From Methylobacterium sp. WL119 (GTDB taxonomy: Bacteria > Pseudomonadota > Alphaproteobacteria > Rhizobiales > Beijerinckiaceae): a stretch of DNA of 38,788 nucleotides. The notes under the pieces are model-generated. The model was not told the origin of the DNA, ran no database searches, and worked only from the letters and a program-made list of their open reading frames with translations. Of this stretch, positions 16,714 through 24,301 are shown piece by piece. Position 1 is the first letter of the stretch. Each line of letters opens with the position of its first letter. The position numbers were made by a program, and so were the translations under genes. Where the stretch lies: positions 1 through 38,788 of the forward strand of contig NZ_VRUU01000049.1 of assembly GCF_008039875.1 (NCBI RefSeq). Reading direction: 5' to 3'.

Positions 16714-19061
16714 GGCTGCATCTCCGCAATCTCTCGGGGGGCCGTCGTCGCGGCGCCCTTCTCGTCAGGGTTGGGGCGGGCCGGGCCCGCGACCGCGTCG
16801 TCCGCGGGCGACAGCGCGCGGGGCACGCGCATGCGCACCTGGCCGCCGCGGCCGGCGGGGTTGTCGTTCAGCTCGATCCCGCCGCCGTGCTCTTCCAGCA
16901 CCTTGCTCACGATCGCCAGCCCGAGGCCGGTGCCGCCCTCGCGGGTCGTCATGTAGGGCTCCAGCAGGCGCTGGCGCCCCTCGACGGGAAATCCCTTGCC
17001 GTTGTCGGTCACCGCGATCGTGGCGAAGCCCTCCTCGACGGTGAGGCTCAAGCCGATCTTGCCCTTGCCGAGCTCGGCCTCCGGCACCTCGGCCACCGCC
17101 TCGACGGCGTTCTTGAGGATGTTGGTGATCACCTGGCTCAGCAGGCGGATGTCGAAGGCCGCGGTGATCTTCTCGGCCTCCGCCGTGCCGGTGCCGCCGA
17201 GGCCGTGCGCGGTGAAGGCGAAGTCGATGTCGGGGTGCGCCACCCGCATCATGAACAGGTTCTGCTTGGCGATCTCGGTGAGGTCGTTCTCGGCGATCGC
17301 GGGCTTGGGCATCCGGGCGAAGGAGGAGAACTCGTCGACCATGCGCTTGATCTCGTCGACCTGGCGGATGATCGTCGCGGTGCACTGGTCGAACACCTCC
17401 TTGTCGGCGGTGATGACCTTGCCGTACTTGCGCCGGATGCGCTCGGCCGAGAGCTGGATCGGGGTCAGCGGGTTCTTGATCTCGTGGGCGATGCGGCGCG
17501 CGACGTCCGCCCAGGCGGAGGTGCGCTGGGCCGAGACGAGGTCGGTGATGTCGTCGGCGGTCACCACGAAGCCGCGCGCGCCGCCCTGCGCCTGCTCGCT
17601 GGTGACCCGCACCGCGATGGTGCGCTCGCGCCCGCCCCGCGTGAGCTGGATCTGGTGCGCCTGCGCGCGCTGGCGCCCCTCGGCGCCGGGCAGGAGCGGG
17701 GCGAGCTCCGGCACCGCGTCGGACAGGCGCTGGCCGACGAGCGCGCCGTCGGCCAGATCGAGCATCCGCTCGGCGGCCGGGTTCGCGATGGTGACGAAGC
17801 CAGCGGCATCGACGCCGACGACGCCGGGCGAGACCCCCGACAGCACGGCCTCGGTGAAGCGCCGGCGGCGGTCGATCAGGTCGCTCGCCGCGGTCAGCCC
17901 GGCATGCTGACGGCGCAGCTCCTGCGTCATCTTGTTGAAGCTCTCGCCGAGATGGGCGAGGTCGCCGTCGGTCTTCCGCGCCGGAACTTGAGCGTAGAAG
18001 TTGCCCGAGGCGACCTGGTCGGCGGCGTTGATCAGGCGGCGGATCGGGGCGACGAAGCGGTTGGCGAAGTTCATCCCGAACCACACCGCCGAGAGCAGCG
18101 CGATCAGCGCGATCAGCACGAAGATCGAGGCGAAGGTCACCTGGATCGAGGTGCGCAGCGAATCGTAGGTGAGGTACTCGGCCGCCGCCGCGCGCGACAC
18201 GCCGGGGAAGTCGATGGCGAGCTGGTTGACCTCGCGCTGCACCAGCAGCACCGCGTCGTCGTAGGCCGGCATCCGGAACATCGCCGCGAAGACGCGGCCC
18301 TCGGTCGGCAGCAGGCAGATCGGTTCGCTGGACTTGGCCGCGTCCTCGAAGGCGGCGGCCGAGGGCAGGCGCGTCGTCTTGAGCACGTCGATCTTGGCGC
18401 GCGCCACCACCTCGTTCGGCCCGCGCATGATCTGGGCGACCGGGAGGCCGAGATTGGTCGCGCGGGTGGTGAGGAAGCCCTCGAACCAGTCGCGGTTGAC
18501 GTCGAAGTTCGGCCGCGCCCGCGTCAGGTCGTCGTTGAGGATGCGGATCTCGCGCGCCAGCGACTGGCACTGGTTCTCCTGGTAGGCGTCGGCCACCTCG
18601 ACGGATTTCAGCACCACGTCGCGGACCCGGTCGGTGAAGCCGAGGGAGAGGCCGCGGTCGATCGTCACCGAGGCGACGACGGCCAGCAGGCAGGTCGGCA
18701 GGATCGCGATCAGCGAGAACAGGCCGACGATGCGGGTGTGGAGCCGGGCCACCGCCGCGTTGGCGCGCCGCGCATGCAGGAAGACCCGCGCCTCCCAGGC
18801 GATGATCACCGCGAGCCCGAGCACCAGGGCGACGTTGATGGCGAGCAGGGTGACGCCGATCGTCGGCGTCGGCGTCACGCGGATGACGCCGGCCAGCACC
18901 AGGAAGGTGGCGATCGCCGAGATCAGGGCGGTGACGACCACCCCGGCGCCGATCCAGCCGGGCCCGCGCGGCCCCGCCCGCAGCGCGTCGGGGACGGAGG
19001 CACCGCCCTCGTCGGGCCTCGCCGACGGGGCCTCCGAAGTCCTGGATCGCAGAAACGGCAT
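16710..19061 (-). CDS. ntrY: Membrane sensor histidine kinase NtrY
   Basis: A 783-residue sensor kinase. Three hydrophobic segments occupy about residues 36-150, then a periplasmic sensor region to about 310, and a fourth segment (IFVLIALIALLSAVWFGMNF). A HAMP domain, a PAS domain and the kinase core follow. The H box is RRIAHEIKNPLTPIQLSAE, the N box NILKNAVEAV, with TDNGKGFP and GGTGLGLAIV closing the ATP site. It pairs with NtrX in control of nitrogen metabolism, respiration or envelope, depending on species. Many relatives have ntrB-ntrC directly upstream; here a 350-bp gap and selC on the other strand take that place, so ntrYX is expressed from its own promoter. Confidence 0.95.
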   Translation of the reverse strand: MPFLRSRTSEAPSARPDEGGASVPDALRAGPRGPGWIGAGVVVTALISAIATFLVLAGVIRVTPTPTIGVTLLAINVALVLGLAVIIAWEARVFLHARRANAAVARLHTRIVGLFSLIAILPTCLLAVVASVTIDRGLSLGFTDRVRDVVLKSVEVADAYQENQCQSLAREIRILNDDLTRARPNFDVNRDWFEGFLTTRATNLGLPVAQIMRGPNEVVARAKIDVLKTTRLPSAAAFEDAAKSSEPICLLPTEGRVFAAMFRMPAYDDAVLLVQREVNQLAIDFPGVSRAAAAEYLTYDSLRTSIQVTFASIFVLIALIALLSAVWFGMNFANRFVAPIRRLINAADQVASGNFYAQVPARKTDGDLAHLGESFNKMTQELRRQHAGLTAASDLIDRRRRFTEAVLSGVSPGVVGVDAAGFVTIANPAAERMLDLADGALVGQRLSDAVPELAPLLPGAEGRQRAQAHQIQLTRGGRERTIAVRVTSEQAQGGARGFVVTADDITDLVSAQRTSAWADVARRIAHEIKNPLTPIQLSAERIRRKYGKVITADKEVFDQCTATIIRQVDEIKRMVDEFSSFARMPKPAIAENDLTEIAKQNLFMMRVAHPDIDFAFTAHGLGGTGTAEAEKITAAFDIRLLSQVITNILKNAVEAVAEVPEAELGKGKIGLSLTVEEGFATIAVTDNGKGFPVEGRQRLLEPYMTTREGGTGLGLAIVSKVLEEHGGGIELNDNPAGRGGQVRMRVPRALSPADDAVAGPARPNPDEKGAATTAPREIAEMQP

Positions 19062-19171
19062 GGCTGATGCAGAGCCACCACAGTGTGGCGAAATTATTAC
19101 GAATCGGGCATTCGCCCGGTCGCGCCGCGGGCCCGGCGCTCCGGCCGCGACGCTTCGGCCTCCGCGCGCGC

Positions 19172-19200
19172 TTGGACCCCGGGCCGGACGATGCTATCCC
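19172..19200 (+). promoter_or_regulatory. Predicted promoter of selC
   Basis: TTGGAC (19172-19177) and TATCCC (19195-19200) are separated by exactly 17 bp and end eight bases before the mature tRNA start, the geometry expected of a sigma-70 tRNA promoter. Confidence 0.5.
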
Positions 19201-19207
19201 GGTCGGC

Positions 19208-19300
19208 GGAGGCGAACGGGGTCTGGTGGCCCTCCTGGTCTTCAAAACCAGTGGTACGCCCAAAGCGTACGGTGGGTTCGATTCCCATCCGCTTCCGCCA
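19208..19300 (+). tRNA. selC: Selenocysteine tRNA (anticodon TCA)
   Basis: A 93-nt tRNA that decodes UGA as selenocysteine with SelB and a SECIS element. The anticodon TCA is at 19242-19244 in the loop CTTCAAA, on the perfect stem CTGGT/ACCAG. It has an extended acceptor arm, a long variable arm (GTACGC ... GCGTAC, 19254-19270), T loop TTCGATT and an encoded discriminator G plus CCA. The acceptor arm is GGAGGCGA against CCGCTTCC, with a G-T wobble at pair 4 and an A/C mismatch at pair 8. The features are diagnostic of tRNA-Sec and not of an ochre/opal suppressor of the Leu or Ser type. No selA, selB or selD is in the window. Confidence 0.95.
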
Positions 19301-19364
19301 ACCGCCCTCCCCCGTATCGATCCACGCGCCCCTCCGGACGGGGCTCGCGCCTTGGTGCGGACGG

Positions 19365-19387
19365 CCGTCGCGGCTAGGACGCGACGG
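19365..19387 (+). terminator. Hairpin between selC and the AEC permease gene
   Basis: A perfect 8-bp stem CCGTCGCG / CGCGACGG with a 7-nt loop lies 65 nt after selC, with a short T-run (GGTTTTCC) at about 19403. It may terminate selC or fold in the leader of the next gene. Confidence 0.4.
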
Positions 19388-19412
19388 ACCTGTCCCGGAC
19401 GCGGTTTTCCTG

Positions 19413-20345
19413 ATGTTCTCGACCCTGATGGTCGTGCTGCCGATCTTCGCGCTGATCTTCGCGGGGTGGCTGGTGCGGCGGCTCGACGTGCTCGGCGACG
19501 GCGCCACGGCGGAGCTCAACCGCTACGTCGTCTACCTGGCGCTGCCGGCGCTGCTCTTCGACGTGATCGCCCACACCCATGCCGCCGAGATCTGGCAGCC
19601 CGGCTTCATCGCGGTGTTCGGCCTGAGCAGCGTGATCGTCTTCGCCGCCACCGTGACGTTCCGCCTGCGCCGGCCGCTGCCGCTCGCGGACGCGGCGATC
19701 GACGGCCTCAACGCGGCCTACGCCAACACCGGGTTCATGGGCTTTCCCCTGGCGCTGGTGGCGCTCGGCCCGGCGGCGCTGGCGCCGACCACCATCGCCG
19801 CGATCATGACCGTCTGCGTGGTGTTCGCGCTCGCCATCGTCCTGATCGAGATCGGGCTTCAGGCCGAGGGGCGGCGCTCCGACCTGGTCCTGAAGGTCGC
19901 CCGCTCGCTCGTGCGCAACCCGCTGCTGATCGCGCCCGCCCTCGGCGCGCTGGTCCCGCTCTCGGGCGCGGCCGTGCCGCTTCCCGCCGAGACCTTCCTG
20001 AAGCTGCTCGGCGGCTCGGCCGCCCCGTGCGCGCTCGTCGCGCTCGGCCTGTTCCTCGCCCGCCCGAGGGTGTCGGACGAACGCCCGGTCGCCGCGACCG
20101 CCCTGCTCGTCGGGCTCAAACTCGTGGCGCATCCGCTGCTGGCCTACGGCCTCGCGCGTGCCTTCGGCCTGCCGCCGCTGCTGCTGCACACCGCCGTGCT
20201 GATGGCGGCTTTGCCGACCGGGACCGGGCCGTTCATGCTCGCCGAGTTCTACCGGCGCGAAGCCGCCGTGACCTCGAACGTCGTGCTGGTCTCGACGATC
20301 GTCTCGATCCTCACCGTCTCGGGCTACCTCGCCGCCATCCGCTGA
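19413..20345 (+). CDS. AEC-family (auxin efflux carrier-like) permease
   Basis: Inner-membrane transporter of 310 residues with about ten hydrophobic helices in two halves, the AEC/BASS-like layout. Typical stretches are LPIFALIFAGWLVRR at the start, YVVYLALPALLFDVIA in helix 2, NTGFMGFPLALVALG in the middle and LPTGTGPFMLAEFY near the C-terminus. Bacterial members move organic acids such as malate or malonate; the substrate here is not readable. ATG 19413 is chosen because the first helix starts directly there. It lies after selC with its own leader and has no obvious partner gene. Confidence 0.87.
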   Translation: MFSTLMVVLPIFALIFAGWLVRRLDVLGDGATAELNRYVVYLALPALLFDVIAHTHAAEIWQPGFIAVFGLSSVIVFAATVTFRLRRPLPLADAAIDGLNAAYANTGFMGFPLALVALGPAALAPTTIAAIMTVCVVFALAIVLIEIGLQAEGRRSDLVLKVARSLVRNPLLIAPALGALVPLSGAAVPLPAETFLKLLGGSAAPCALVALGLFLARPRVSDERPVAATALLVGLKLVAHPLLAYGLARAFGLPPLLLHTAVLMAALPTGTGPFMLAEFYRREAAVTSNVVLVSTIVSILTVSGYLAAIR

Positions 20346-20417
20346 CCGGGGGATACGGCTGTGGCCGCACCGCAACGCCCGGGGCGCGAGCGGCGCCACG
20401 GTTCGATTCCTGTCTTG

Positions 20418-20460
20418 TTATTGTGTTACATTCGCATAATGAAACATTATAACATGATGT
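20418..20460 (+). promoter_or_regulatory. AT-rich operator-like site upstream of the ZnuD-like receptor, candidate Zur box
   Basis: This 43-bp stretch is about 70% A+T. It holds a 9-5-9 inverted repeat, TGTTACATT / AATGAAACA (20424-20432, 20438-20446), with one mismatch, and directly after it ACATTATAACAT (20445-20456), which resembles the core of proteobacterial Zur boxes (GTTATAATATAAC-like). It ends 11 nt before the ATG. A Fur-family repressor site is likely from position and shape; Zur is inferred from the receptor type. Confidence 0.45.
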
Positions 20461-20471
20461 GACGAGGCGTG

Positions 20472-22604
20472 ATGCGAAGCGGGCAAGCGAGATTCCGGGC
20501 GACGCTGTTGGGACTGAGCCTGGGCCTGCTGCCGGGTGCGGCGCGGGCGCAGGACGCGGTCGCCCTGTCCGAGCTCAGCGTCACCACGGCGAGCCCGATC
20601 CAGCCCGGGCCGAAGGCGGCGCCCGAGGCGAGCCTGCCGGCGGGCATCCTGCCGGTGGCCGTCGACACCTTCTCGCCGGTGACGGTGGTGACGCGCGACC
20701 AGATCGCCCGCGAGCAGCCGCGCACGCTCGGTGACGCGCTGATGGACCGGCCCGGCATCTCGGCCTCGACCTACGCGCCGGGCGCGGCCAGCCGGCCGAT
20801 CATCCGCGGCCTCGACAACAGCCGGGTGCGGATCCAGGAGAACGGCGTCGGCATCCAGGACGTCTCGGAGCTCGGCGAGGACCACGGCGTGCCGATCAAC
20901 CCGCTGGTCTCCGACCGGATCGAGGTGATCCGCGGGCCCGCGACCCTGCGCTACGGCAGCCAGGCGATCGGCGGCGTGGTCTCCTCCGAGAACAACCGCG
21001 TGCCGACCTTCATCCCGCCGCGCGGCTATGCCGGCCAGGTCACCACCGGGTATTCCAGCGTCGACAACGGCCGGCTCGTGGCCGGCACCGTCGATGCGGG
21101 CTCGGAGAACGTCGCGGTCCATGCCGACGGCTTCCGGACCGGCGCCGACAGCTACGACACGCCCGCCGGCATCCAGGCCAACTCCGCCAACCGCTCGCAG
21201 GGCGGCGCGGTCGGCATGTCGGTGATCGGCGACCGCGGCTTCGTCGGGATCTCGTACAGCCACTACGACGCGCTCTACCAGATCCCCGGCGGCGAGGCGG
21301 CCGAGAGCCGCACGCGCCTGAACCCGAACCAGGACCGGGTGCTGGCGCGCGGCGAAGTTCGGCCGCTCGAGGGACCGTTCGAGGTGATCCGGTTCTGGGC
21401 CGGGGGCTCGGTCTACAAGCACCAGGAGATCGGCCTCGGCGAGGACGGCCTCGACGGGGTGCAGGCGACCTTCAAGAACCGTGAGGCCGAGGGCCGCGTC
21501 GAGCTGCAGCACGTGCCGGTCTTCACCGCCCTCGGCACGTTGACCGGGGCGCTCGGGCTCCAGGCCGGGCGGCGCGAGATCGGGACCTCGGGCGAGGCCG
21601 GCACCCTGCTGGCGCCGACCGATTCCCGCTCGAACGCCGTCTACCTGTTCGAGGAGCTGAACGTCGGCCACGGCCTGCGCTTCCAGGCCGCCGGGCGGAT
21701 CGAGGGCGACCGCTCCACCGGCACGGCGACGCAGTTCCCGGGGAGCTACCTGCCGGTCGAGGGCGAGGATCCGCTCGCCTTCGGGCGGCGGCGCAAGTTC
21801 GCCCCCAAGAGCCTCAGCTTCGGCGCCCTGCAGGACCTGCCCTACGGCTTCGTCGCGAGCCTGAACGGGTCCTACGTCGAGCGCGCGCCCACCGCCTTCG
21901 AGCTGTACTCGCGCGGGGCGCACGACGCGACCGCGACCTTCGAGATCGGCGATCCCGACCTCAAGAAGGAGCGGGCGCGCACCGTCGAGGCCAGCATCCG
22001 CCGGGCGGAAGGTCCGCTGCGCCTCGACGCGACGGGCTACTACACCCGCTACACCGGCTTCATCTACAAGCGCGAGACCGGCACCCGCTGCGGCGACGAC
22101 TTCGCCTCCTGCGGCTCCGACGACGCGCTGCAGCAGATCGTCTACTCCCAGCGCAACGCCACCTTCTACGGTGCCGAGATCGGCGCGCAGCTCGACCTGA
22201 TCCCGGTGGGCGACGGCTGGGCCGGCCTCGAGGCGCAGTACGACTTCGTCCGCGCGCAGTTCGACGACGACACCTACGTGCCGCGGATCCCGCCCCACCG
22301 GGTCGGCGGCGGCGCGTTCGTGCGGGCGGACGGCTGGTACGCCCGCGTCTTCCTGCTGCACGCCTTCGCCCACACCGAGGTCGCGCCGCTGGAGACGACG
22401 ACGCCCGGCTTCGACGACCTGCGCGCCGAGGTGAGCTACACCGAGCCCCTCGACCCGGCGGTCTACGGCGCGAGCGCGGTGACGCTCGGCCTTGCCGGCC
22501 GCAACCTGCTCGACGACCGCATCCGCAACTCGGCCTCGTTCAAGAAGGACGAGATCCTGCTCGCCGGGCGCAACGTCCGGATCTTCCTGACCGCGCGGTT
22601 CTGA
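20472..22604 (+). CDS. znuD: ZnuD-like TonB-dependent outer-membrane receptor
   Basis: Outer-membrane receptor of 710 residues. A Sec signal peptide (cut near GAARA-QD) is followed by a TonB-box-like segment and a plug domain. In the plug, PIIRGLDNSRVRIQENG, SELGEDHGVPINPLVSDRIEV and IRGPATLRYGSQAIGGVV match the ZnuD subgroup, where the consensus is SxDHAVPxDPL...IEVVRGPATLLYG. The C-terminus ends in RIFLTARF, the terminal Phe of beta-barrel proteins. ZnuD takes up zinc under Zur control in Neisseria and others; His-rich loops seen there are not prominent here, so another metal or metallophore remains possible. GAGG at 20464-20467 favours ATG 20472; GTG 20469 is an alternative. Confidence 0.8.
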   Translation: MRSGQARFRATLLGLSLGLLPGAARAQDAVALSELSVTTASPIQPGPKAAPEASLPAGILPVAVDTFSPVTVVTRDQIAREQPRTLGDALMDRPGISASTYAPGAASRPIIRGLDNSRVRIQENGVGIQDVSELGEDHGVPINPLVSDRIEVIRGPATLRYGSQAIGGVVSSENNRVPTFIPPRGYAGQVTTGYSSVDNGRLVAGTVDAGSENVAVHADGFRTGADSYDTPAGIQANSANRSQGGAVGMSVIGDRGFVGISYSHYDALYQIPGGEAAESRTRLNPNQDRVLARGEVRPLEGPFEVIRFWAGGSVYKHQEIGLGEDGLDGVQATFKNREAEGRVELQHVPVFTALGTLTGALGLQAGRREIGTSGEAGTLLAPTDSRSNAVYLFEELNVGHGLRFQAAGRIEGDRSTGTATQFPGSYLPVEGEDPLAFGRRRKFAPKSLSFGALQDLPYGFVASLNGSYVERAPTAFELYSRGAHDATATFEIGDPDLKKERARTVEASIRRAEGPLRLDATGYYTRYTGFIYKRETGTRCGDDFASCGSDDALQQIVYSQRNATFYGAEIGAQLDLIPVGDGWAGLEAQYDFVRAQFDDDTYVPRIPPHRVGGGAFVRADGWYARVFLLHAFAHTEVAPLETTTPGFDDLRAEVSYTEPLDPAVYGASAVTLGLAGRNLLDDRIRNSASFKKDEILLAGRNVRIFLTARF

Positions 22605-22625
22605 CCGGCTCAGGAACCCGCGGCC

Positions 22626-22799
22626 TCAGCCGTGGCAGGCGCAGCCCGAATGGCCGCAGCCGGCATGGTCCGGGTGGCCGGCGGCGCAGTCCTCGCAGCA
22701 GAAGGTCTTGCCCGCGCGCGCGATGCCATGGCCCGGCGCGACCTCGCAGACGCAGTCGGGGCAGGCGCAGGGGACGGTCTCGGAGTCAGTCGGTGCCAT
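22626..22799 (-). CDS. bmtA: Bacterial metallothionein (SmtA/BmtA family)
   Basis: A 57-residue cytoplasmic metal-buffering protein. It has ten cysteines (11, 13, 16, 18, 34, 35, 38, 48, 53, 55) and five histidines (24, 42, 45, 50, 56). The order CACPDCVC ... KTFCCEDCAAGH ... GCGHSGCACHG follows cyanobacterial SmtA (KCACEPCLC ... YYCSEACADGH ... GCGHTGCNCHG) almost position by position; SmtA binds four zinc ions. A CC pair at 34-35 adds one cysteine to the SmtA set. It converges on the ZnuD-like gene with only 21 nt between stops, so one gene imports and the other sequesters metal. No SmtB repressor is adjacent and no AT-rich operator is seen upstream. Confidence 0.93.
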   Translation of the reverse strand: MAPTDSETVPCACPDCVCEVAPGHGIARAGKTFCCEDCAAGHPDHAGCGHSGCACHG

Positions 22800-22958
22800 C
22801 GGTCTCGCGTCCTGATCCGCGCCGCGGAATGCGGCCGGGACCGGAACGTTACAACCGGCGCGTTCATCCGGTCCAGGACGCGAGCGCAGCCGGGCCCGGT
22901 CGCGAACGCGCTCCCGGCGCCGTCCCCGGCATCGCCGCCGCGCGCGCCGGACGGTGCC

Positions 22959-23381
22959 TCAGCGTCGGCCCCTGTCGGCGGCCGACGGCTTCGGCTGCGA
23001 CTTGGCCGGCACCGGCAGGTCGACGGTGCCGGTCGCCGTCCACTGGCAGATCGCGGTGCCCTGCAGGGCCAGGCAATCGTACTGCGCGCCGCCGAGGGCG
23101 ACGTGCTCGGCGAGCGCGGCGATCCGATCCCGCGGAAACGCCGTGCAGCCGAGGTGGTCGGCCCTGGCATCGCCCAGGCGTGCGAGCGCGGCGGCCTCGT
23201 CGGGCGCTTCCCGCCGCAGGAGACGGTAGTTCGCCAGCGACGGGCACGCGATCACCGGTGCGGAGACCGGCCCCTGCACGGCCGGCGCCGGCTTGGCCGG
23301 CCTGCCCGGCGCCTGGGCTTGCACGGGCCGGGATACGGCCAGGGCGGACAGGGACGTGGCGAGCAGGATCGCGAGACGCAT
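22959..23381 (-). CDS. Secreted four-cysteine protein, unknown function (paralogue A)
   Basis: A 140-residue exported protein with a signal peptide (about 1-22, cut after VQA). AGGAGGAGG directly before the ATG at 23381 is a very strong ribosome site. A Pro/Ala linker precedes a domain with four cysteines: VIACPSLANYRLL, HLGCTAFPRD, QYDCLAL and AICQW. The same pattern occurs in the gene at 33269-33580, so the two are paralogues. A basic Pro/Lys tail follows the last Cys. Two disulfides in the periplasm are likely. I know no function. It is 125 nt downstream of the deformylase-like gene on the same strand. Confidence 0.75.
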   Translation of the reverse strand: MRLAILLATSLSALAVSRPVQAQAPGRPAKPAPAVQGPVSAPVIACPSLANYRLLRREAPDEAAALARLGDARADHLGCTAFPRDRIAALAEHVALGGAQYDCLALQGTAICQWTATGTVDLPVPAKSQPKPSAADRGRR

Positions 23382-23506
23382 GCCTCCTCCTAAGCGCAGG
23401 CCGGCATCGGGCCAAGCCTCTGTCCCGGCGTCAAGCCTCCGTGATCGAGCCGGCGTGGCCGGCACGGCGCGGCCCAAGGCCGGATGGCCTCGAGACGGGA
23501 TCGCGC

Positions 23507-24007
23507 TCACGGTTGCGCCCGCAGCTTGGCGAAGCGCTTCACCGCCCGCTCCCGGCGCAGGCGCGAGAGGCGGGCGATCCAGAAGATGCCGTCGAGCTGG
23601 TCGATCTCGTGCTGGAGGCAGGCGGCCTGAAACCCCTCGGCCGCCTCCTCCTGCGCGACGCCGTCGAGATCCTGGAACCGCACCCGGATCGTGGCCGCCC
23701 GCTCGACCGGCTCGGACACGCCCGGCATCGAGACGCTGCCCTCCCGCGCCGTGACGCGCTCGGGCGAGCGGTCGACGATCTCGGGGTTGACGTAGACCAT
23801 GGCCGGCCCGCCCGGCTCCGGGCGCAGCACGACGAGGCGCCGCCGCACGCCGAGATGCGCCGCAGTCAACCCGGCGGCCGCGGCCGAATCGAGGGTCTCC
23901 GTCACGTCCCGGGCGAGGTCGCCGAGATCGGCATCGAAGGCCGTCACGGGGTCGGACGGCACGTCCAGCCGCGGGTCGGGATAGAAGATCAGCGGACGGG
24001 CTGCCAT
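23507..24007 (-). CDS. Peptide deformylase homologue with degenerate metal site
   Basis: A 166-residue member of the peptide deformylase fold. Family landmarks are PDPRL near the start, YVNPEIVDRS, and a C-terminal basic helix. The three catalytic motifs are altered: motif 1 reads GLTAAHLG (Gln replaced by His51), motif 2 EGSVS (metal ligand Cys replaced by Ser91), and motif 3 QHEIDQLDG (H133 and E134 kept, second metal ligand His replaced by Gln137). Two of the three metal ligands are therefore gone and normal Fe/Zn catalysis is unlikely. It may bind nascent chains, have another metal site or another function. A normal def gene should exist elsewhere. Start at 24007 aligns with the family N-terminus. 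Confidence 0.82.
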   Translation of the reverse strand: MAARPLIFYPDPRLDVPSDPVTAFDADLGDLARDVTETLDSAAAAGLTAAHLGVRRRLVVLRPEPGGPAMVYVNPEIVDRSPERVTAREGSVSMPGVSEPVERAATIRVRFQDLDGVAQEEAAEGFQAACLQHEIDQLDGIFWIARLSRLRRERAVKRFAKLRAQP

Positions 24008-24240
24008 CGGATCGGGGTCTCGCGCTGGAGGGTGGGGCGGGCGGCACGCCGGCCCCCGCGTCGGCCGTTCGGGGCGCACCGTGCGTCGGGACGATGGCGA
24101 TTCGGCGAGCCTTCGCAACGACGCGGACGATGGCGCGTTGGGCTCGCGCCCGCGCCCGCAGGGATGTCGCGCCGGGCTCGCCCCGCCTTCGGCGTGGGAC
24201 GCGCCATGGGCAACCTCAGCGATCGATCGAGAGAAATCGC

Positions 24241-24269
24241 TTGTGCAGTGCAATCGTCACGCGTAGGAA
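24241..24269 (+). promoter_or_regulatory. Possible promoter of the lanmodulin-like gene
   Basis: TTGTGC (24241-24246) and TAGGAA (24264-24269) are 17 bp apart, 32 nt before the start codon. The -10 match is weak, so this is only the best candidate in the locally AT-richer leader. Confidence 0.3.
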
Positions 24270-24301
24270 GTTCGCGCAACACATTTCGGGATAATTCGGC
24301 A

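Noticed and set aside
16887..19067. Long plus-strand frame (over 700 codons) across ntrY
   Set aside because: It is a shadow of ntrY: composition is Asp/Arg/Gly/His-rich with no domain, and it sits exactly opposite a complete histidine kinase.
19208..19300. selC as an integration site for a genomic island
   Set aside because: selC is a known island target in other bacteria, but no integrase, no repeated tRNA 3' end and no composition change is found on either side within the window.
20394..20415. tRNA T-arm-like sequence GGTTCGATTCC after the AEC gene, suggesting a tRNA relic or attachment site
   Set aside because: The flanking bases do not form a T stem (only two pairs), there is no anticodon arm or acceptor stem nearby, and no integrase or direct repeat of selC's 3' end is present.
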